The notes: generated by a model from the letters alone, not told the origin. Positions 51,342 to 60,630 are shown, numbered from the stretch's first letter. The stretch is DNA of 64,000 bases from an uncultured SAR86 cluster bacterium (GCA_902632605.1 CACPDB010000005.1:62001-126000); one strand, 5' to 3'. Numbers and translations are program-made.

Positions 51342-52949
51342 TTAAGAAGGTAAAAATGCTAACTTCGTTGTCTTTTGAGGATTGTTTGTATCCTGACTAG
51401 CCATATCAACCATACCTCCGACTCCTCTAGCTAGAAGCCACCAAGCAAATAAAGGCCCAAACAGCAAAGCCCATGACAATCTAGAAACCAACTTCACCCC
51501 TGAATCACCCATTACCTGAAAGAAAACCTTTTCAAGTAGTTCTTTAGTAATTCGTCTTCGCAAATAAGCCATTACAAAAGGCCATAATGCAGCAAAAGTA
51601 CTCATGGTTACTCCTCCAACAACTACCTCTTTTGCATTAATAGGCTCCATTTGAGAAATAAGAACTTGTAATTTTTCGTCTGTTATTTCCTCTAAATCTT
51701 TGTTTGTAAAACCACTTCCAAAGACATTAGGATTACCGATGTATAGATCTGCTACTTCATCAGTACTCATAATAGGTAAATCTGGATACTTTGCTAAAGC
51801 ATCTTCAATAATATAGGAGTTATCTGTCGAGATAGCCTTGAGTGAAACTTCTAGTTGCTCATTATTCTCAAAATTATGAAAAGTGATATCTGATCCCGGA
51901 AAAGACTCATCTTTATGCATTTCTGCAGTCCAGTTATCGTTATCAAAATTCTCTTGATCTGATACTAAAATTTCAAACATCTTTCCTTTGATGGTGTTTG
52001 CAGCACCTTCTAACTGTTGACCATCATATTGTTGAAAATGTTCTGATATTTCATCAATCGTTGCTGTTTCACCTAATTGAGCTGACCAACGAAGTCTTAT
52101 GGCTTGAATAAATGTTTCTCCCAATGGACCTTCAAGCTTTTCATGTTGTCCAGCTATGAGGTATGCCATTGCCACAGTGCTAAAAACTTCCCCATTTACT
52201 ATCTTTTGATCTACAGGGAAATCTCCAGTTAAAAAATCTTTTATTCTATTTCCAACAACCTTGAGATTATCTATATTGGCAATATTCTTGATTAAATTCC
52301 ATTGGTGACTAGTGAGATTCTTGGTGTAAGAAAATAATCTATAGAGTTTAATGTCTTGAAAACTCTTAGCGTGAAGTAAATTTTCAAAACCAAACAGAAA
52401 TATTAAACCGAGCATATTTGTCACAAATAACTCAGCAAATATTATTGGGCTATATGGCCACAATACTGAAATCCAAGAAATCAAAATTCCAATCGCTATT
52501 TTAAATATCTCTAAAATTGACAGGATAGTTCCTGCGACCAGACCAAGATAACGGGCAACATCTGTATAGGATTTTATTTCTTTCAAACCAACATATTGCG
52601 CAATCTTGAAGGCCATCCAGAACTCAAAAGCAATTGAAACAAATACTCCTATGCCTAACTTACCAGGAAGGCCTGCTAACACCATATTAATTACAGCTAC
52701 TTTAGTTATTACCCCATAAATATCTGATTCAATTAAATCGTATTTAGTTTTAAAAACACCTTCAAAGGGTTCAAAGACAAACTTTGATACCGGAGTATCA
52801 GAAATTAACTGTTTAACTTTATTGAGATTTTTTTTTAGCCAATCAAAAGCTTCTTTATGAGCCCCTTCATCGTTATAATTCTCAAACTTGCTATCAAAAG
52901 TGTCTTCATATTCAAAGCCACTTTTTTTGCTATTTTCATTTTTAGCCAT
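51342..52949 (-). CDS. Membrane protein of unknown function with central PD-(D/E)XK-like domain
   Basis: I do not recognise this 535-residue protein. The first 70 residues are soluble and charged. Hydrophobic helices lie at about 83-121 and 134-192, and again near 443-463 and 492-513. Between them is a soluble domain (about 200-435). At 317-395 it shows an order resembling PD-(D/E)XK folds: E326 in GKMFEIL, D354 in PGSDITF, and a lysine strand QLEVSLKAI (K371), then KYPDLPIMSTDEVADLYIG. This reading is by eye and the E-x-K spacing is irregular, so nuclease activity is not claimed. It is 78 bp downstream of the tmRNA 3' end, in an accessory patch with the glycosyltransferase. Confidence 0.6.
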   Translation of the reverse strand: MAKNENSKKSGFEYEDTFDSKFENYNDEGAHKEAFDWLKKNLNKVKQLISDTPVSKFVFEPFEGVFKTKYDLIESDIYGVITKVAVINMVLAGLPGKLGIGVFVSIAFEFWMAFKIAQYVGLKEIKSYTDVARYLGLVAGTILSILEIFKIAIGILISWISVLWPYSPIIFAELFVTNMLGLIFLFGFENLLHAKSFQDIKLYRLFSYTKNLTSHQWNLIKNIANIDNLKVVGNRIKDFLTGDFPVDQKIVNGEVFSTVAMAYLIAGQHEKLEGPLGETFIQAIRLRWSAQLGETATIDEISEHFQQYDGQQLEGAANTIKGKMFEILVSDQENFDNDNWTAEMHKDESFPGSDITFHNFENNEQLEVSLKAISTDNSYIIEDALAKYPDLPIMSTDEVADLYIGNPNVFGSGFTNKDLEEITDEKLQVLISQMEPINAKEVVVGGVTMSTFAALWPFVMAYLRRRITKELLEKVFFQVMGDSGVKLVSRLSWALLFGPLFAWWLLARGVGGMVDMASQDTNNPQKTTKLAFLPS

Positions 52950-53027
52950 CTTTAACCTTATTTATAACTTAGAATTTATTCTATGCCATACAGGCTTTTA
53001 AGCAATCCATTAAGGGAAAAGAGAAAA

Positions 53028-53379
53028 TGGTGGAGGCGGCGGGTATCGAACCCGCGTCCATCGATCTATTCCTATCAGCTCTACATGTTTAGATTCATCT
53101 TTTAGTTTCCTATTTTAAATCTCCGATGAGCAGGATAGATAAAAAGTATTCTGTAAAAACTTTTTAGAAAAATCACAGAAAAATTTTCCTAAGCAACCTA
53201 TTGGTCGACTTTCTATTACCTTAATAGGTATGGGGTAAAGAAAGCTAGCCTATTTAAGCGGCTAGAGCGTAGTTTGCTTTATTGCCAACTAATTTTTTTG
53301 AAACTTATTTTTACGAGCAAGTTACAAGCTCGACATGCACTTTAAGTTCAAAAATAGATGTCTAATCCATTTCGCCCCC
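53028..53379 (-). ncRNA. ssrA: tmRNA (ssrA)
   Basis: This 352-nt RNA has a tRNA-like domain: the 5' GGGGGCG pairs with the 3' CGCCTCC, T arm GGGTTCGATACCC, and encoded CCA. The internal tag frame (53254-53286, minus strand) reads GGC AAT AAA GCA AAC TAC GCT CTA GCC GCT TAA, giving tag (A)GNKANYALAA, which ends in the canonical ALAA protease signal. tmRNA with SmpB frees stalled ribosomes. TAGAAT at 53393-53398 (minus strand) may be its own -10; smpB lies 25 bp upstream on the same strand. Confidence 0.97.
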
Positions 53380-53404
53380 AAAAGGGACTTCTATTCTAAT
53401 GAAA

Positions 53405-53881
53405 TTATGAAAAGTTGCTATTTAGTTTTGAGGTTTTGGCTTTTTCTTTTTTCCACTCTTTTTGTTTTATGCTCTCTCTTTTATCAAACTTAGATTTTCC
53501 TTTTCCTAAACTTATTTTTAATTTAACTAAATTATCTTTCCAGAAAATTTTTACAGGAAGACAGGTTAAACCTTTCTCTTGAGTGCCCTTAAATATTTTT
53601 GATAATTCTGATTTAGTTAGAAGCAGTTTTTTTGTTCGAAGGGGATCTACTTCATGCGTTACTTCATTAAGCGGTGAAACAGACATTCCAATTAGCCAAG
53701 CCTCTCCTTTTTTCATTAATACGTAACTATCTTTTATATCAACTCTAGCAGCTCTGATTGATTTCACTTCCCAACCTAATAAAGAGATTCCAGCTTCAAA
53801 ACTCTCGCCTAATTCGTAATTAAATTTAGCCTGTCTATTTTCTATGATTGGTTTTTTTGAAAGTTTGTTGTTTTTAACCAT
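53405..53881 (-). CDS. smpB: SsrA-binding protein SmpB
   Basis: SmpB binds the tRNA-like part of tmRNA and delivers it to stalled ribosomes. The start is placed at the ATG at 53881 (MVKNNKLSKKPIIENRQAKFNYEL), because the 22 residues before it in the ORF track are unrelated and overlap the divergent promoter region. The 158 residues include the family features ESFEAGISLLGWEVKSIRAARVDIKDSYV, PLRTKKLLLTKSEL, KIFWKDNLVKLKISLGKGKSKFDKRES and a basic C-terminal tail. It is adjacent to and codirectional with ssrA. Confidence 0.97.
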   Translation of the reverse strand: MVKNNKLSKKPIIENRQAKFNYELGESFEAGISLLGWEVKSIRAARVDIKDSYVLMKKGEAWLIGMSVSPLNEVTHEVDPLRTKKLLLTKSELSKIFKGTQEKGLTCLPVKIFWKDNLVKLKISLGKGKSKFDKRESIKQKEWKKEKAKTSKLNSNFS

Positions 53882-53923
53882 CGATTTAGTATAACTTGTA
53901 AAGCTTAAATAAAATATTTTGCT

Positions 53924-55261
53924 ATGAGTGCTAATAAAATTTGGCAAGGAAATACAACATTCATCTTAGCAGCTGCAGGATCTGCAGTTGGGTTAGGTAA
54001 CATATGGAAATTTCCATATATGGTTGGCTCAAATGGCGGAAGTGCTTTTGTATTTATTTATTTGATTTGTATCTTTGCAATTGGGTTTCCAGTAATGGTT
54101 TCAGAAATTTTAATAGGGAAATATGGTAGAAAAAGCCCAATAAATTCTTTAAAAAAACTATCTGTTGAGTTTAATTTAAGTTCCTACTGGAAGTATTTAG
54201 GTATTCTTGGAGCATTTGCTGGAGTGATAATACTTTCTTACTATAGTGTTTTTGCAGGAATGGCATTTTCATATATTTTTAATGTATTTCCTTCAGGCTT
54301 GGAAAACCCTTCGCAATATTCGACAAATTATTTTACAAATTTTTCTTCCTCTCCCTTCGATTTAATTTTTTGGCATAGTTTATTTATTATTTTGACCTCT
54401 TTGATAGTTGGTTTTGGAGTAGTTAAGGGTATAGGTAGATCGGTAAATGTCTTAATGCCATTTCTTTTTCTCTTTATAATTTTGGTGTCGATTTATTCTT
54501 CGTTTGTTGGCGACTTCCTAAGCACAATCTATTTTTTATTCAAACCTGATTTTTCAGTTATTACTCCACAAATAGTGATAAGCGCCATGGGACAAGCTTT
54601 TTTCTCTTTATCAATTGGGATGGGAGCAATAATGGCTTATGGGGCATATATGCCAGAGAAACAAATGATTGGAAAAACTGTCATCACAATTATCTTCCTA
54701 GATACTTTTGTTGCCCTTTCCGCGGGACTAGCTATTTTTCCAATAGTTTTTAGTAATCCATTTTTAGCAATTAATGCTGGCCCAGGGCTAATTTTTGAGA
54801 CTCTTCCCGTAGCGTTTTACTCACTTCCCCTAGGAAGTTTTTTTTCTATTATTTTTTTCATCTTAATTTCAATTGCTGCTTTAAGTTCTTCAATATCTCT
54901 TCTTGAGCCATTTACAGCTTGGATGGAAGAAAAAGAAAAATTTAAAAGACCCGTTTTAGTAGCTGTTCTTGGTATTTCGATCTGGTTTTTAGGATTGGGA
55001 AGCATTTTCTCTTTCAATATTTGGTCAGACCTCAGGTTATTTGGCTTTAATTTTTTAGAGCTTATGGACTATCTTACAAACAACATCATGCTCCCTCTTG
55101 GAGGACTCTTTGTTGCAGTTTTAGTAGGTTGGCTTGTGCCAGAGAAATTTCTTGAGAAAAATTTAAATTTATCTAAGTATAAATTTAAAGCTTTTTATTT
55201 TTTCTTGAGATTTGTTGCTCCAGTTTCAATTACTCTGGTATTTCTTTACTTAGTTTTTTAG
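53924..55261 (+). CDS. Sodium:neurotransmitter symporter family (NSS/SNF) transporter
   Basis: This 445-residue integral membrane protein has about 11 hydrophobic helices. The first has the sodium-site motif ILAAAGSAVGLGNIWKFPYM, as in LeuT-type NSS transporters. Later helices include ISAMGQAFFSLSIGMGAIMAYGAYMP and ISIAALSSSISLLEPFTAWM. Bacterial members usually carry amino acids or related compounds with Na+, which fits a marine cell; the substrate is unknown. It is divergent from smpB (42 bp) and its last 32 bp overlap the convergent bamE. Confidence 0.95.
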   Translation: MSANKIWQGNTTFILAAAGSAVGLGNIWKFPYMVGSNGGSAFVFIYLICIFAIGFPVMVSEILIGKYGRKSPINSLKKLSVEFNLSSYWKYLGILGAFAGVIILSYYSVFAGMAFSYIFNVFPSGLENPSQYSTNYFTNFSSSPFDLIFWHSLFIILTSLIVGFGVVKGIGRSVNVLMPFLFLFIILVSIYSSFVGDFLSTIYFLFKPDFSVITPQIVISAMGQAFFSLSIGMGAIMAYGAYMPEKQMIGKTVITIIFLDTFVALSAGLAIFPIVFSNPFLAINAGPGLIFETLPVAFYSLPLGSFFSIIFFILISIAALSSSISLLEPFTAWMEEKEKFKRPVLVAVLGISIWFLGLGSIFSFNIWSDLRLFGFNFLELMDYLTNNIMLPLGGLFVAVLVGWLVPEKFLEKNLNLSKYKFKAFYFFLRFVAPVSITLVFLYLVF

Positions 55262-55601
55262 ACTCTTCCAGAGCATTATCATTAACTTCAGTATCAACTT
55301 CCTTTTTCCAATCTACCAATTTATTTTTTTCAAAATAAAGAGAGTGATGAACTTCACGAAATACCTCATCACCTATAATTTCAAAACCTATGTAATCCCA
55401 CCTTGATGAATTAAAAGGATCCTTAATTGATGGAGTTCCCATAATATATTGAACCTGGGCTTTAGTCAGTCCAGTTTCCAACTTGGAGATCATATCTAAG
55501 CTGATAATATTTCCTTGAGATACTGGAACTTGGTAAAAATCATTAGCACAAGAAATAATAAAAAAAGAAGATATAATAATCGGCAAATGGGAAATTTTCA
55601 C
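55230..55601 (-). CDS. bamE: Outer membrane protein assembly factor BamE (lipoprotein)
   Basis: BamE is a lipoprotein of the BAM complex that inserts outer-membrane barrels. The ORF track begins at 55679, but a GTG at 55601 gives a good lipoprotein signal peptide, MKISHLPIIISSFFIISCAN with lipobox IISC, so that start is preferred (123 residues). The BamE motif is GLTKAQVQYIMGTPSIKDPFNSSRWDYIG. Its place divergent from fur is a classic gammaproteobacterial arrangement, which supports the call. Confidence 0.93.
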   Translation of the reverse strand: MKISHLPIIISSFFIISCANDFYQVPVSQGNIISLDMISKLETGLTKAQVQYIMGTPSIKDPFNSSRWDYIGFEIIGDEVFREVHHSLYFEKNKLVDWKKEVDTEVNDNALEESKKLSKEIPE

Positions 55602-55627
55602 ACTGAGATTTAAGCATAGTTTTAAAA

Positions 55628-56041
55628 ATGAGCGAAGATAAAAATTTAAGAAAAGCCGGTTTAAAGGTAACTCTTCCAAGAGTCAGAATCTTAGAGATTT
55701 TTGAAAACTCATCTGAAAGACATTTAAGCGCTGAAGACATATACAATAAAATAAGAGAGGGGGGAGATGAAGTTGGTTTGGCAACGGTCTACCGAGTTCT
55801 CACTCAATTTGAATCGGCTGGAATTTTAATGAAACAAAATTTTGAAGATAATTTTTCAGTCTATGAGCTTGTTTCCGATGATCATCATGATCATATGGTT
55901 TGCATTGATTCCGGCGAAGTAATTGAGTTCAAGAATGATGTAATCGAAAATGAACAGGATAAGATTGCAAAAGAACATGGTTATAAAATTGTTGATCATA
56001 AATTAGTTTTATATGTGAAGCCTTTGAATGGTAAAAAATAA
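55628..56041 (+). CDS. fur: Ferric uptake regulator Fur
   Basis: Fur represses iron-uptake genes when loaded with Fe2+. The 137 residues have a winged helix (NLRKAGLKVTLPRVRILEIFENSSERHLSAEDIYNKIREGGDEVGLATVYRVLTQFESAGIL) and a dimerisation/metal domain (SDDHHDHMVCIDSGEVIEF). The CxxC zinc motif of E. coli Fur is changed to CIDS, as in some gammaproteobacteria that lack the structural cysteine pair. It overlaps grpE by 14 bp, suggesting joint transcription. Confidence 0.97.
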   Translation: MSEDKNLRKAGLKVTLPRVRILEIFENSSERHLSAEDIYNKIREGGDEVGLATVYRVLTQFESAGILMKQNFEDNFSVYELVSDDHHDHMVCIDSGEVIEFKNDVIENEQDKIAKEHGYKIVDHKLVLYVKPLNGKK

Positions 56042-56558
56042 AGATAAAAAATCAAAATTAGACTTAGACGAAACTCCTAAAAGTAGTCAAGAAGAAAAAG
56101 ACATCGATACCTCTCTTGAGGAAGAAAATGTGGTTTTATCAGAGTTGGTAAAATCCCTAGAAGAAAAAATCCTGAGGGCTCAGGCTGAAATAGAAAATGT
56201 AAGAAAAACATCTCAAAAGGAGATATTGAAAGCAAGAATTTATGCCTCAGAATCATTAGCAAAAGAACTTCTATCGCCTATTGATAATCTCCAAAGAGCT
56301 TTAGAGCATTCCGATCAGGATGTTCCTAAGTCCTTGCTAGAATTAGTTTTAAAGGAGATTAATCAAGCTTTTTCTAATAATGATGTGAAAGAAATTAATC
56401 CCATAGGCGAAAAATTTAATCCTAATTTTCATGAGGCACTCTCAGTACTAGAGGATCAGAAAAAGGGTCCAGATGAAGTTATAGAAGTCATTCAAAAAGG
56501 ATACATGATAGAAGATAGAGTAATCAGACCCGCTCTCGTTGTTGTAAATAAAGTTTAG
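56028..56558 (+). CDS. grpE: Nucleotide exchange factor GrpE
   Basis: GrpE releases ADP from DnaK. The 176 residues start with a charged disordered region, then a long dimerising helix (ELVKSLEEKILRAQAEIENVRKTSQKEILKARIYASESLAKELLSPIDNLQRALEHSD) and the C-terminal beta domain (GEKFNPNFHEALSVLED, VIQKGYMIEDRVIRPALVVVNK). The start overlaps the end of fur, so the downstream dnaK promoter is separate from grpE expression. Confidence 0.97.
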   Translation: MVKNKDKKSKLDLDETPKSSQEEKDIDTSLEEENVVLSELVKSLEEKILRAQAEIENVRKTSQKEILKARIYASESLAKELLSPIDNLQRALEHSDQDVPKSLLELVLKEINQAFSNNDVKEINPIGEKFNPNFHEALSVLEDQKKGPDEVIEVIQKGYMIEDRVIRPALVVVNKV

Positions 56559-56565
56559 TTTTTTA

Positions 56566-56593
56566 CTTGTTTTTTTTTGTTTAGCCCCTATTT
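56566..56593 (+). promoter_or_regulatory. Candidate sigma32 (heat-shock) promoter before dnaK
   Basis: CTTGTT (56566-56571), a 13-bp spacer and CCCCTATTT (56585-56593) fit the sigma32 pattern CTTGAA-N13-CCCCATNT. It lies in the 64-bp gap between grpE and dnaK; the ATG follows about 30 bp later with AAGGAG as ribosome-binding site. It would give heat-induced dnaK-dnaJ apart from grpE. Confidence 0.5.
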
Positions 56594-56622
56594 AAGGTTA
56601 AAGAATATATTAAGGAGTAAAA

Positions 56623-58545
56623 ATGTCTAAAATAATTGGTATTGATTTAGGTACAACTAATTCTTGTGTATCTGTCTTAGAAAGTGGTCAACCAAAAATT
56701 ATAGAAAATGCTGAGGGTGACAGAACAACCCCGTCAGTGGTTGCATACACTGATGGAGAAATCCTAGTAGGTCAAAGCGCTAAAAGGCAAGCTGTAACAA
56801 ATCCAGAAAATACTCTTTATGCAATTAAGAGACTTATAGGAAGAAAGTTTGATGGAGAAATCAAAAAAGAATCGGAAGTAGCACCATATAAAGTTATTAA
56901 AGCTGATAATGGAGATGCTTGGGTGGAGGTAAAAGGAGAAAAACTCGCTCCACAACAAATTTCTGCACAAGTTTTAACAAAAATGAAAAAATCCGCTGAG
57001 GATTACTTAGGTCATGAGGTTAAGGATGCAGTTATAACTGTACCTGCATATTTTAATGATTCGCAAAGACAAGCAACCAAAGATGCTGGCAAAATCGCTG
57101 GCCTTGAGGTTAAAAGAATTATTAATGAACCGACAGCAGCTGCTCTTGCCTTTGGAATGGATAAAAAAACCGGAGATCAAAAAGTAGCAGTTTATGACTT
57201 GGGTGGAGGTACTTTTGATATCTCAATTATAGAGTTAGCTGAAATTGATGGGGAGAAACAGTTTGAAGTTCTGTCTACTAATGGAGATACTTCTTTAGGT
57301 GGCGAAGACTTCGATAATGTATTAATAGACCATCTTGTTGATGAATTTAAAAAAGAACAGAATTTTGATTTAACTCAAGACTCATCTGCAATCCAAAGGT
57401 TAAAAGAGGCAGCTGAAAAGGCAAAAATTGAGCTTTCCTCCAATCAGCAAACGGAAATAAATTTACCTTACATCACAGCAGATTCATCAGGTCCAAAACA
57501 CCTTCTTTTGAAGCTAACAAGAGCAAAATTAGAATCTCTTGTAGGAGATCTTGTTTCCAAAACTTTAACGCCGGTCGATGTAGCTCTTAAAGATGCAAAA
57601 TTATCCACTTCAGAAATAAGTGATGTAATTTTAGTAGGAGGGCAAACAAGAATGCCTCTTGTACAAGAAAAAGTAAAAGAATTTTTTGGTAAAGAACCAA
57701 GAAAGGACATAAACCCTGATGAGGCTGTAGCTGCTGGAGCTGCGATTCAAGGGGCGGTTCTATCAGGAGATGTTACAGACATTCTTCTATTAGATGTGAC
57801 TCCACTGACTCTAGGAATTGAAACAATGGGCGGAGTAATGACTCCTCTGATAGAAAAAAATACAACGATACCGACAAATAAATCTCAAATTTTCTCTACA
57901 GCAGAAGATAATCAAACCGCCGTTACAGTAAATGTAGTGCAAGGCGAAAGAAAGCAAGCCAAAGATAATAAACAACTAGGTTTATTTAACCTAGATGGAA
58001 TTCCTGCTGCTCCAAGAGGAATGCCTCAAATAGAAGTCTCTTTCGATATAGATGCAAATGGCATATTGAATGTATCAGCAAAAGATAAGGCAACAAATAA
58101 AGAGCAATCAATAACTATCCAAGCATCAAGCGGTCTTTCTGAGGAAGAAATAGAAAAAATGGTCCAGGATGCTGAAGCCAACGCAGAGGATGACAAAAAA
58201 TTTGAAGAACTTGTGCAGGCAAGAAATGCTGCGGATACTCTTATTCATGGATGTAAAAAAACTCTTGACGAGTCTGCAGATAAAGTCGAGCCTTCAGAGA
58301 AAGATAGTATTGAAGCTGCTATTGTAGATTTAGAAGAAGCTTTAAAAGGTGAAGATAAAAATCAGATAGAGGAAAAAACTAAATCTTTAGCTGACGCATC
58401 ATCTTCTTTGGCTCAAAGGCTTTATGCGGAACAACAGCAAGAAGCTCAAGCAAATGAAAATAATACTGAATCTGACTCTAGCAATTCTGCAAATGACGAA
58501 GTTGTCGATGCAGATTTTGAAGAAGTAAAAGAAGAGAAAAATTAA
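56623..58545 (+). CDS. dnaK: Chaperone DnaK (Hsp70)
   Basis: DnaK is the ATP-dependent Hsp70 that holds unfolded chains with help from DnaJ and GrpE. The 640 residues show [18 protein letters not shown], the [15 protein letters not shown] and [15 protein letters not shown] motifs, linker [17 protein letters not shown], the substrate-binding beta domain and a helical lid ending in the Glu/Asp-rich [16 protein letters not shown] tail. Length and tail match the proteobacterial class. Confidence 0.99.
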   Translation: MSKIIGIDLGTTNSCVSVLESGQPKIIENAEGDRTTPSVVAYTDGEILVGQSAKRQAVTNPENTLYAIKRLIGRKFDGEIKKESEVAPYKVIKADNGDAWVEVKGEKLAPQQISAQVLTKMKKSAEDYLGHEVKDAVITVPAYFNDSQRQATKDAGKIAGLEVKRIINEPTAAALAFGMDKKTGDQKVAVYDLGGGTFDISIIELAEIDGEKQFEVLSTNGDTSLGGEDFDNVLIDHLVDEFKKEQNFDLTQDSSAIQRLKEAAEKAKIELSSNQQTEINLPYITADSSGPKHLLLKLTRAKLESLVGDLVSKTLTPVDVALKDAKLSTSEISDVILVGGQTRMPLVQEKVKEFFGKEPRKDINPDEAVAAGAAIQGAVLSGDVTDILLLDVTPLTLGIETMGGVMTPLIEKNTTIPTNKSQIFSTAEDNQTAVTVNVVQGERKQAKDNKQLGLFNLDGIPAAPRGMPQIEVSFDIDANGILNVSAKDKATNKEQSITIQASSGLSEEEIEKMVQDAEANAEDDKKFEELVQARNAADTLIHGCKKTLDESADKVEPSEKDSIEAAIVDLEEALKGEDKNQIEEKTKSLADASSSLAQRLYAEQQQEAQANENNTESDSSNSANDEVVDADFEEVKEEKN

Positions 58546-58567
58546 TTTTTCTATTTCTTAAAACATC

Positions 58568-59641
58568 ATGAGCAAGAGAGATTATTATGATGTTTTGGGA
58601 GTTCCTAAGGATGTTTCAAAAGACGCACTTAAAAAGGCTTATCGTAAGCTAGCTATGAAGTATCATCCGGATAGAAATCCTGATGATGACAAAGCGGCTG
58701 AAAAATTCAAAGAGCTTTCTGAAGCATATGAGATTCTTTCAGATGATCAGAAAAGACAAACTTATAATAGTTTTGGCCATGATGGTGTAAATTCTTCATT
58801 TACAAATTCACAAGGTGCTGCAGATGCATTTAGTGATATTTTTGGAGATATTTTTTCTGACATATTTGGAGGAGCTTCTTCGAGGAATTCTTCAAGAGGA
58901 AGAGATTTAAGCTATAACTTAGAGGTAGATTTAGAGGAGGCAGTATTTGGTAAATCCTTAAGTATAGAGATTCCTTCAAAAGAAAGATGCAATGGTTTAT
59001 GGAATAGATGTTCATATTGTGGCGGTTCTGGGGTAATAAGACAGCAACAAGGTTTCTTTTCAATGCAACAAACCTGTCCTCATTGCAGAGGCGAAGGAGA
59101 AATTCATGACCAAAATTGTTCCAATTGCAATGGAGTTGGTTTTATAAGTAAAGATAAGAAATTGTCGGTAAAAATTCCCGCTGGAGTTGATGACGGAGAT
59201 AGAATCAGGTTATCTGGAGAAGGAGAACTTGGGAGAGGAGGTTCTCGGGGAGATCTTTATATTTCTATAAATGTAAAAAAACATAAAATCTTCGAGAGAG
59301 ATGGCAAACATCTTTATTGTGAAGTTCCTTTGGATTTTGCTGATGCTGCTCTGGGGGGATCAATAGAAGTGCCAACACTAGTTGGAAAAGCAAAGATAAA
59401 AATTCCATCAGGAACTCAAAGCCATAAAATATTTAGACTCAACGGAAAGGGTATCAAACCTTTGAGAGGTGGCAGAGTAGGAGATATCTTGGTTAGAGTA
59501 ATTGTTGAGGTTCCAGTAAACTTAAACTCAAAACAGAAAGATTTATTGAACGATTTCAAAGCAAATATGTCTCATAAAGATAACTCACCTTTAATGAGCT
59601 CTTGGCTAAACTCAGCAAAGGATTTTTTTAAAAATTTATGA
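58568..59641 (+). CDS. dnaJ: Co-chaperone DnaJ with altered zinc finger
   Basis: DnaJ stimulates DnaK ATPase and feeds it clients. The 357 residues (E. coli has 376) contain the J domain with [11 protein letters not shown], a Gly/Phe-rich linker holding [13 protein letters not shown], and the C-terminal domains. Type I DnaJ has four CxxCxGxG repeats; here only [16 protein letters not shown] and CSNCNGVG are present. The first is replaced by a single cysteine in RCNGLWNR, so the first zinc site is probably lost. It overlaps dapB by 4 bp. Confidence 0.96.
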   Translation: MSKRDYYDVLGVPKDVSKDALKKAYRKLAMKYHPDRNPDDDKAAEKFKELSEAYEILSDDQKRQTYNSFGHDGVNSSFTNSQGAADAFSDIFGDIFSDIFGGASSRNSSRGRDLSYNLEVDLEEAVFGKSLSIEIPSKERCNGLWNRCSYCGGSGVIRQQQGFFSMQQTCPHCRGEGEIHDQNCSNCNGVGFISKDKKLSVKIPAGVDDGDRIRLSGEGELGRGGSRGDLYISINVKKHKIFERDGKHLYCEVPLDFADAALGGSIEVPTLVGKAKIKIPSGTQSHKIFRLNGKGIKPLRGGRVGDILVRVIVEVPVNLNSKQKDLLNDFKANMSHKDNSPLMSSWLNSAKDFFKNL

Positions 59642-60441
59642 CAACTCCTATACCTCCTGAGCAACGTATAAAATTTATTTTAGTAGGAGCAACTGGAAAG
59701 TTAGGAAGATCAATTTCATCTCATAATGCTTATATCACTTATGGTATTTGCTCGAAAGACAATCCTCATTTGGGAGAGGTAATAAGTGGCATTCAGGAAC
59801 CTTTAATCTCTTCTTTATCAGAAGTAAGTCTTGAGATTGCTAACATTCCCTTGGTAGTTGATGCATCGTATCCAGAAAATTTTGATAACATTTATGATTT
59901 TTGTTATCAAAATAAAATTCCTTTAGTGCTTGCTTCTACAGGCCACACCCAAGAACAGCTCAGAAAGTTAGACAAATTAGCAAAAAAAGTTGCCGTTTTA
60001 AAAGCACCTAACTTAAGTGAAGGAATCGCTTTCTTTAAAAAAATGATATTAAAACCCATAATCAGTCTTATTAATTCTAAGACAAACCTTGGAGCTATAA
60101 GTATCCAGAACGAGTATGATATTTCGGATGTAAAAATTAAAATTATTGAAACACACCACGATAAAAAGAAAGACGCCCCTTCAGGAACAGCTATTGATTT
60201 GAAAAATTACATTAAAAAAGGTCTAGGTCATATGGATTCAGAAATAGAAATCAAGTCCATTCGAGATAAGTCATCTGTAGGAAAACATGAAGTTATTTTT
60301 ACACTGAAAAATGAGGAATTTTCTGTTTCTCATAATGCTTTTAATAGAGACATATTTGGTCAAGGAATTTCACTTGCTGTGGATATTTTGGATAAAAAGC
60401 CTGGTATTTATTCCATGACAGAATTACTAGAAGGTCGATAA
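59638..60441 (+). CDS. dapB: 4-hydroxy-tetrahydrodipicolinate reductase
   Basis: DapB reduces the dihydrodipicolinate precursor with NAD(P)H on the route to diaminopimelate and lysine. The 267 residues have the nucleotide-binding [13 protein letters not shown] near the N-terminus, a strand with [14 protein letters not shown], and the substrate-site [20 protein letters not shown]. The start overlaps the dnaJ stop (ATGA). In many relatives carAB follows, but rpsB does here. Confidence 0.96.
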   Translation: MTTPIPPEQRIKFILVGATGKLGRSISSHNAYITYGICSKDNPHLGEVISGIQEPLISSLSEVSLEIANIPLVVDASYPENFDNIYDFCYQNKIPLVLASTGHTQEQLRKLDKLAKKVAVLKAPNLSEGIAFFKKMILKPIISLINSKTNLGAISIQNEYDISDVKIKIIETHHDKKKDAPSGTAIDLKNYIKKGLGHMDSEIEIKSIRDKSSVGKHEVIFTLKNEEFSVSHNAFNRDIFGQGISLAVDILDKKPGIYSMTELLEGR

Positions 60442-60460
60442 TTTTTTCTAGCATAAACTC

Positions 60461-60489
60461 TTTATTCTACTTTTGTAATGTGTTCTAAT
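60461..60489 (+). promoter_or_regulatory. Tentative promoter for rpsB-tsf
   Basis: TCTAAT at 60484-60489 is preceded by an extended-type TGT and has TTTATT 17 bp upstream. A G/C-bearing discriminator (TCGCG) follows. The -35 is poor, so the call rests on the extended -10 and position. Confidence 0.35.
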
Positions 60490-60494
60490 TCGCG

Positions 60495-60630
60495 TTCTGT
60501 TTTTGTACAGAAATAAACACGCACTCGATTGGATAGAGTATTAGGGTGCTGATATTGCTCAATATCAGTTTAATGCTTAGCCACGAGGAGGAATAACCCA
60601 GCCCTAGGGCTACAAAAAAGGAGCATTCAA
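60495..60630 (+). promoter_or_regulatory. Structured rpsB leader (possible S2 autoregulation)
   Basis: The 189-bp gap before rpsB has two clear hairpins: CTGATATT-gctc-AATATCAG (60549-60568) and AGCC-ctag-GGCT (60600-60611), with GAGGAGGAATAACCC between them and AAGGAG as the ribosome-binding site just before the ATG. In gammaproteobacteria S2 represses rpsB-tsf through its leader. The resemblance in position and GGAGGAATAACCC content suggests the same here, but no covariance model was run. Confidence 0.5.

Noticed and set aside
50504-53050. Direct repeat of the tmRNA 3' end as an attachment site
   Set aside because: No second copy of GCGGGTTCGATACCCGCC or similar was seen by eye in the patch, so no att site is annotated.
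55602-55679. Upstream 26 codons of the bamE ORF as given in the track
   Set aside because: They run into the fur coding region and would bury the lipoprotein signal; the GTG at 55601 gives a proper signal peptide.
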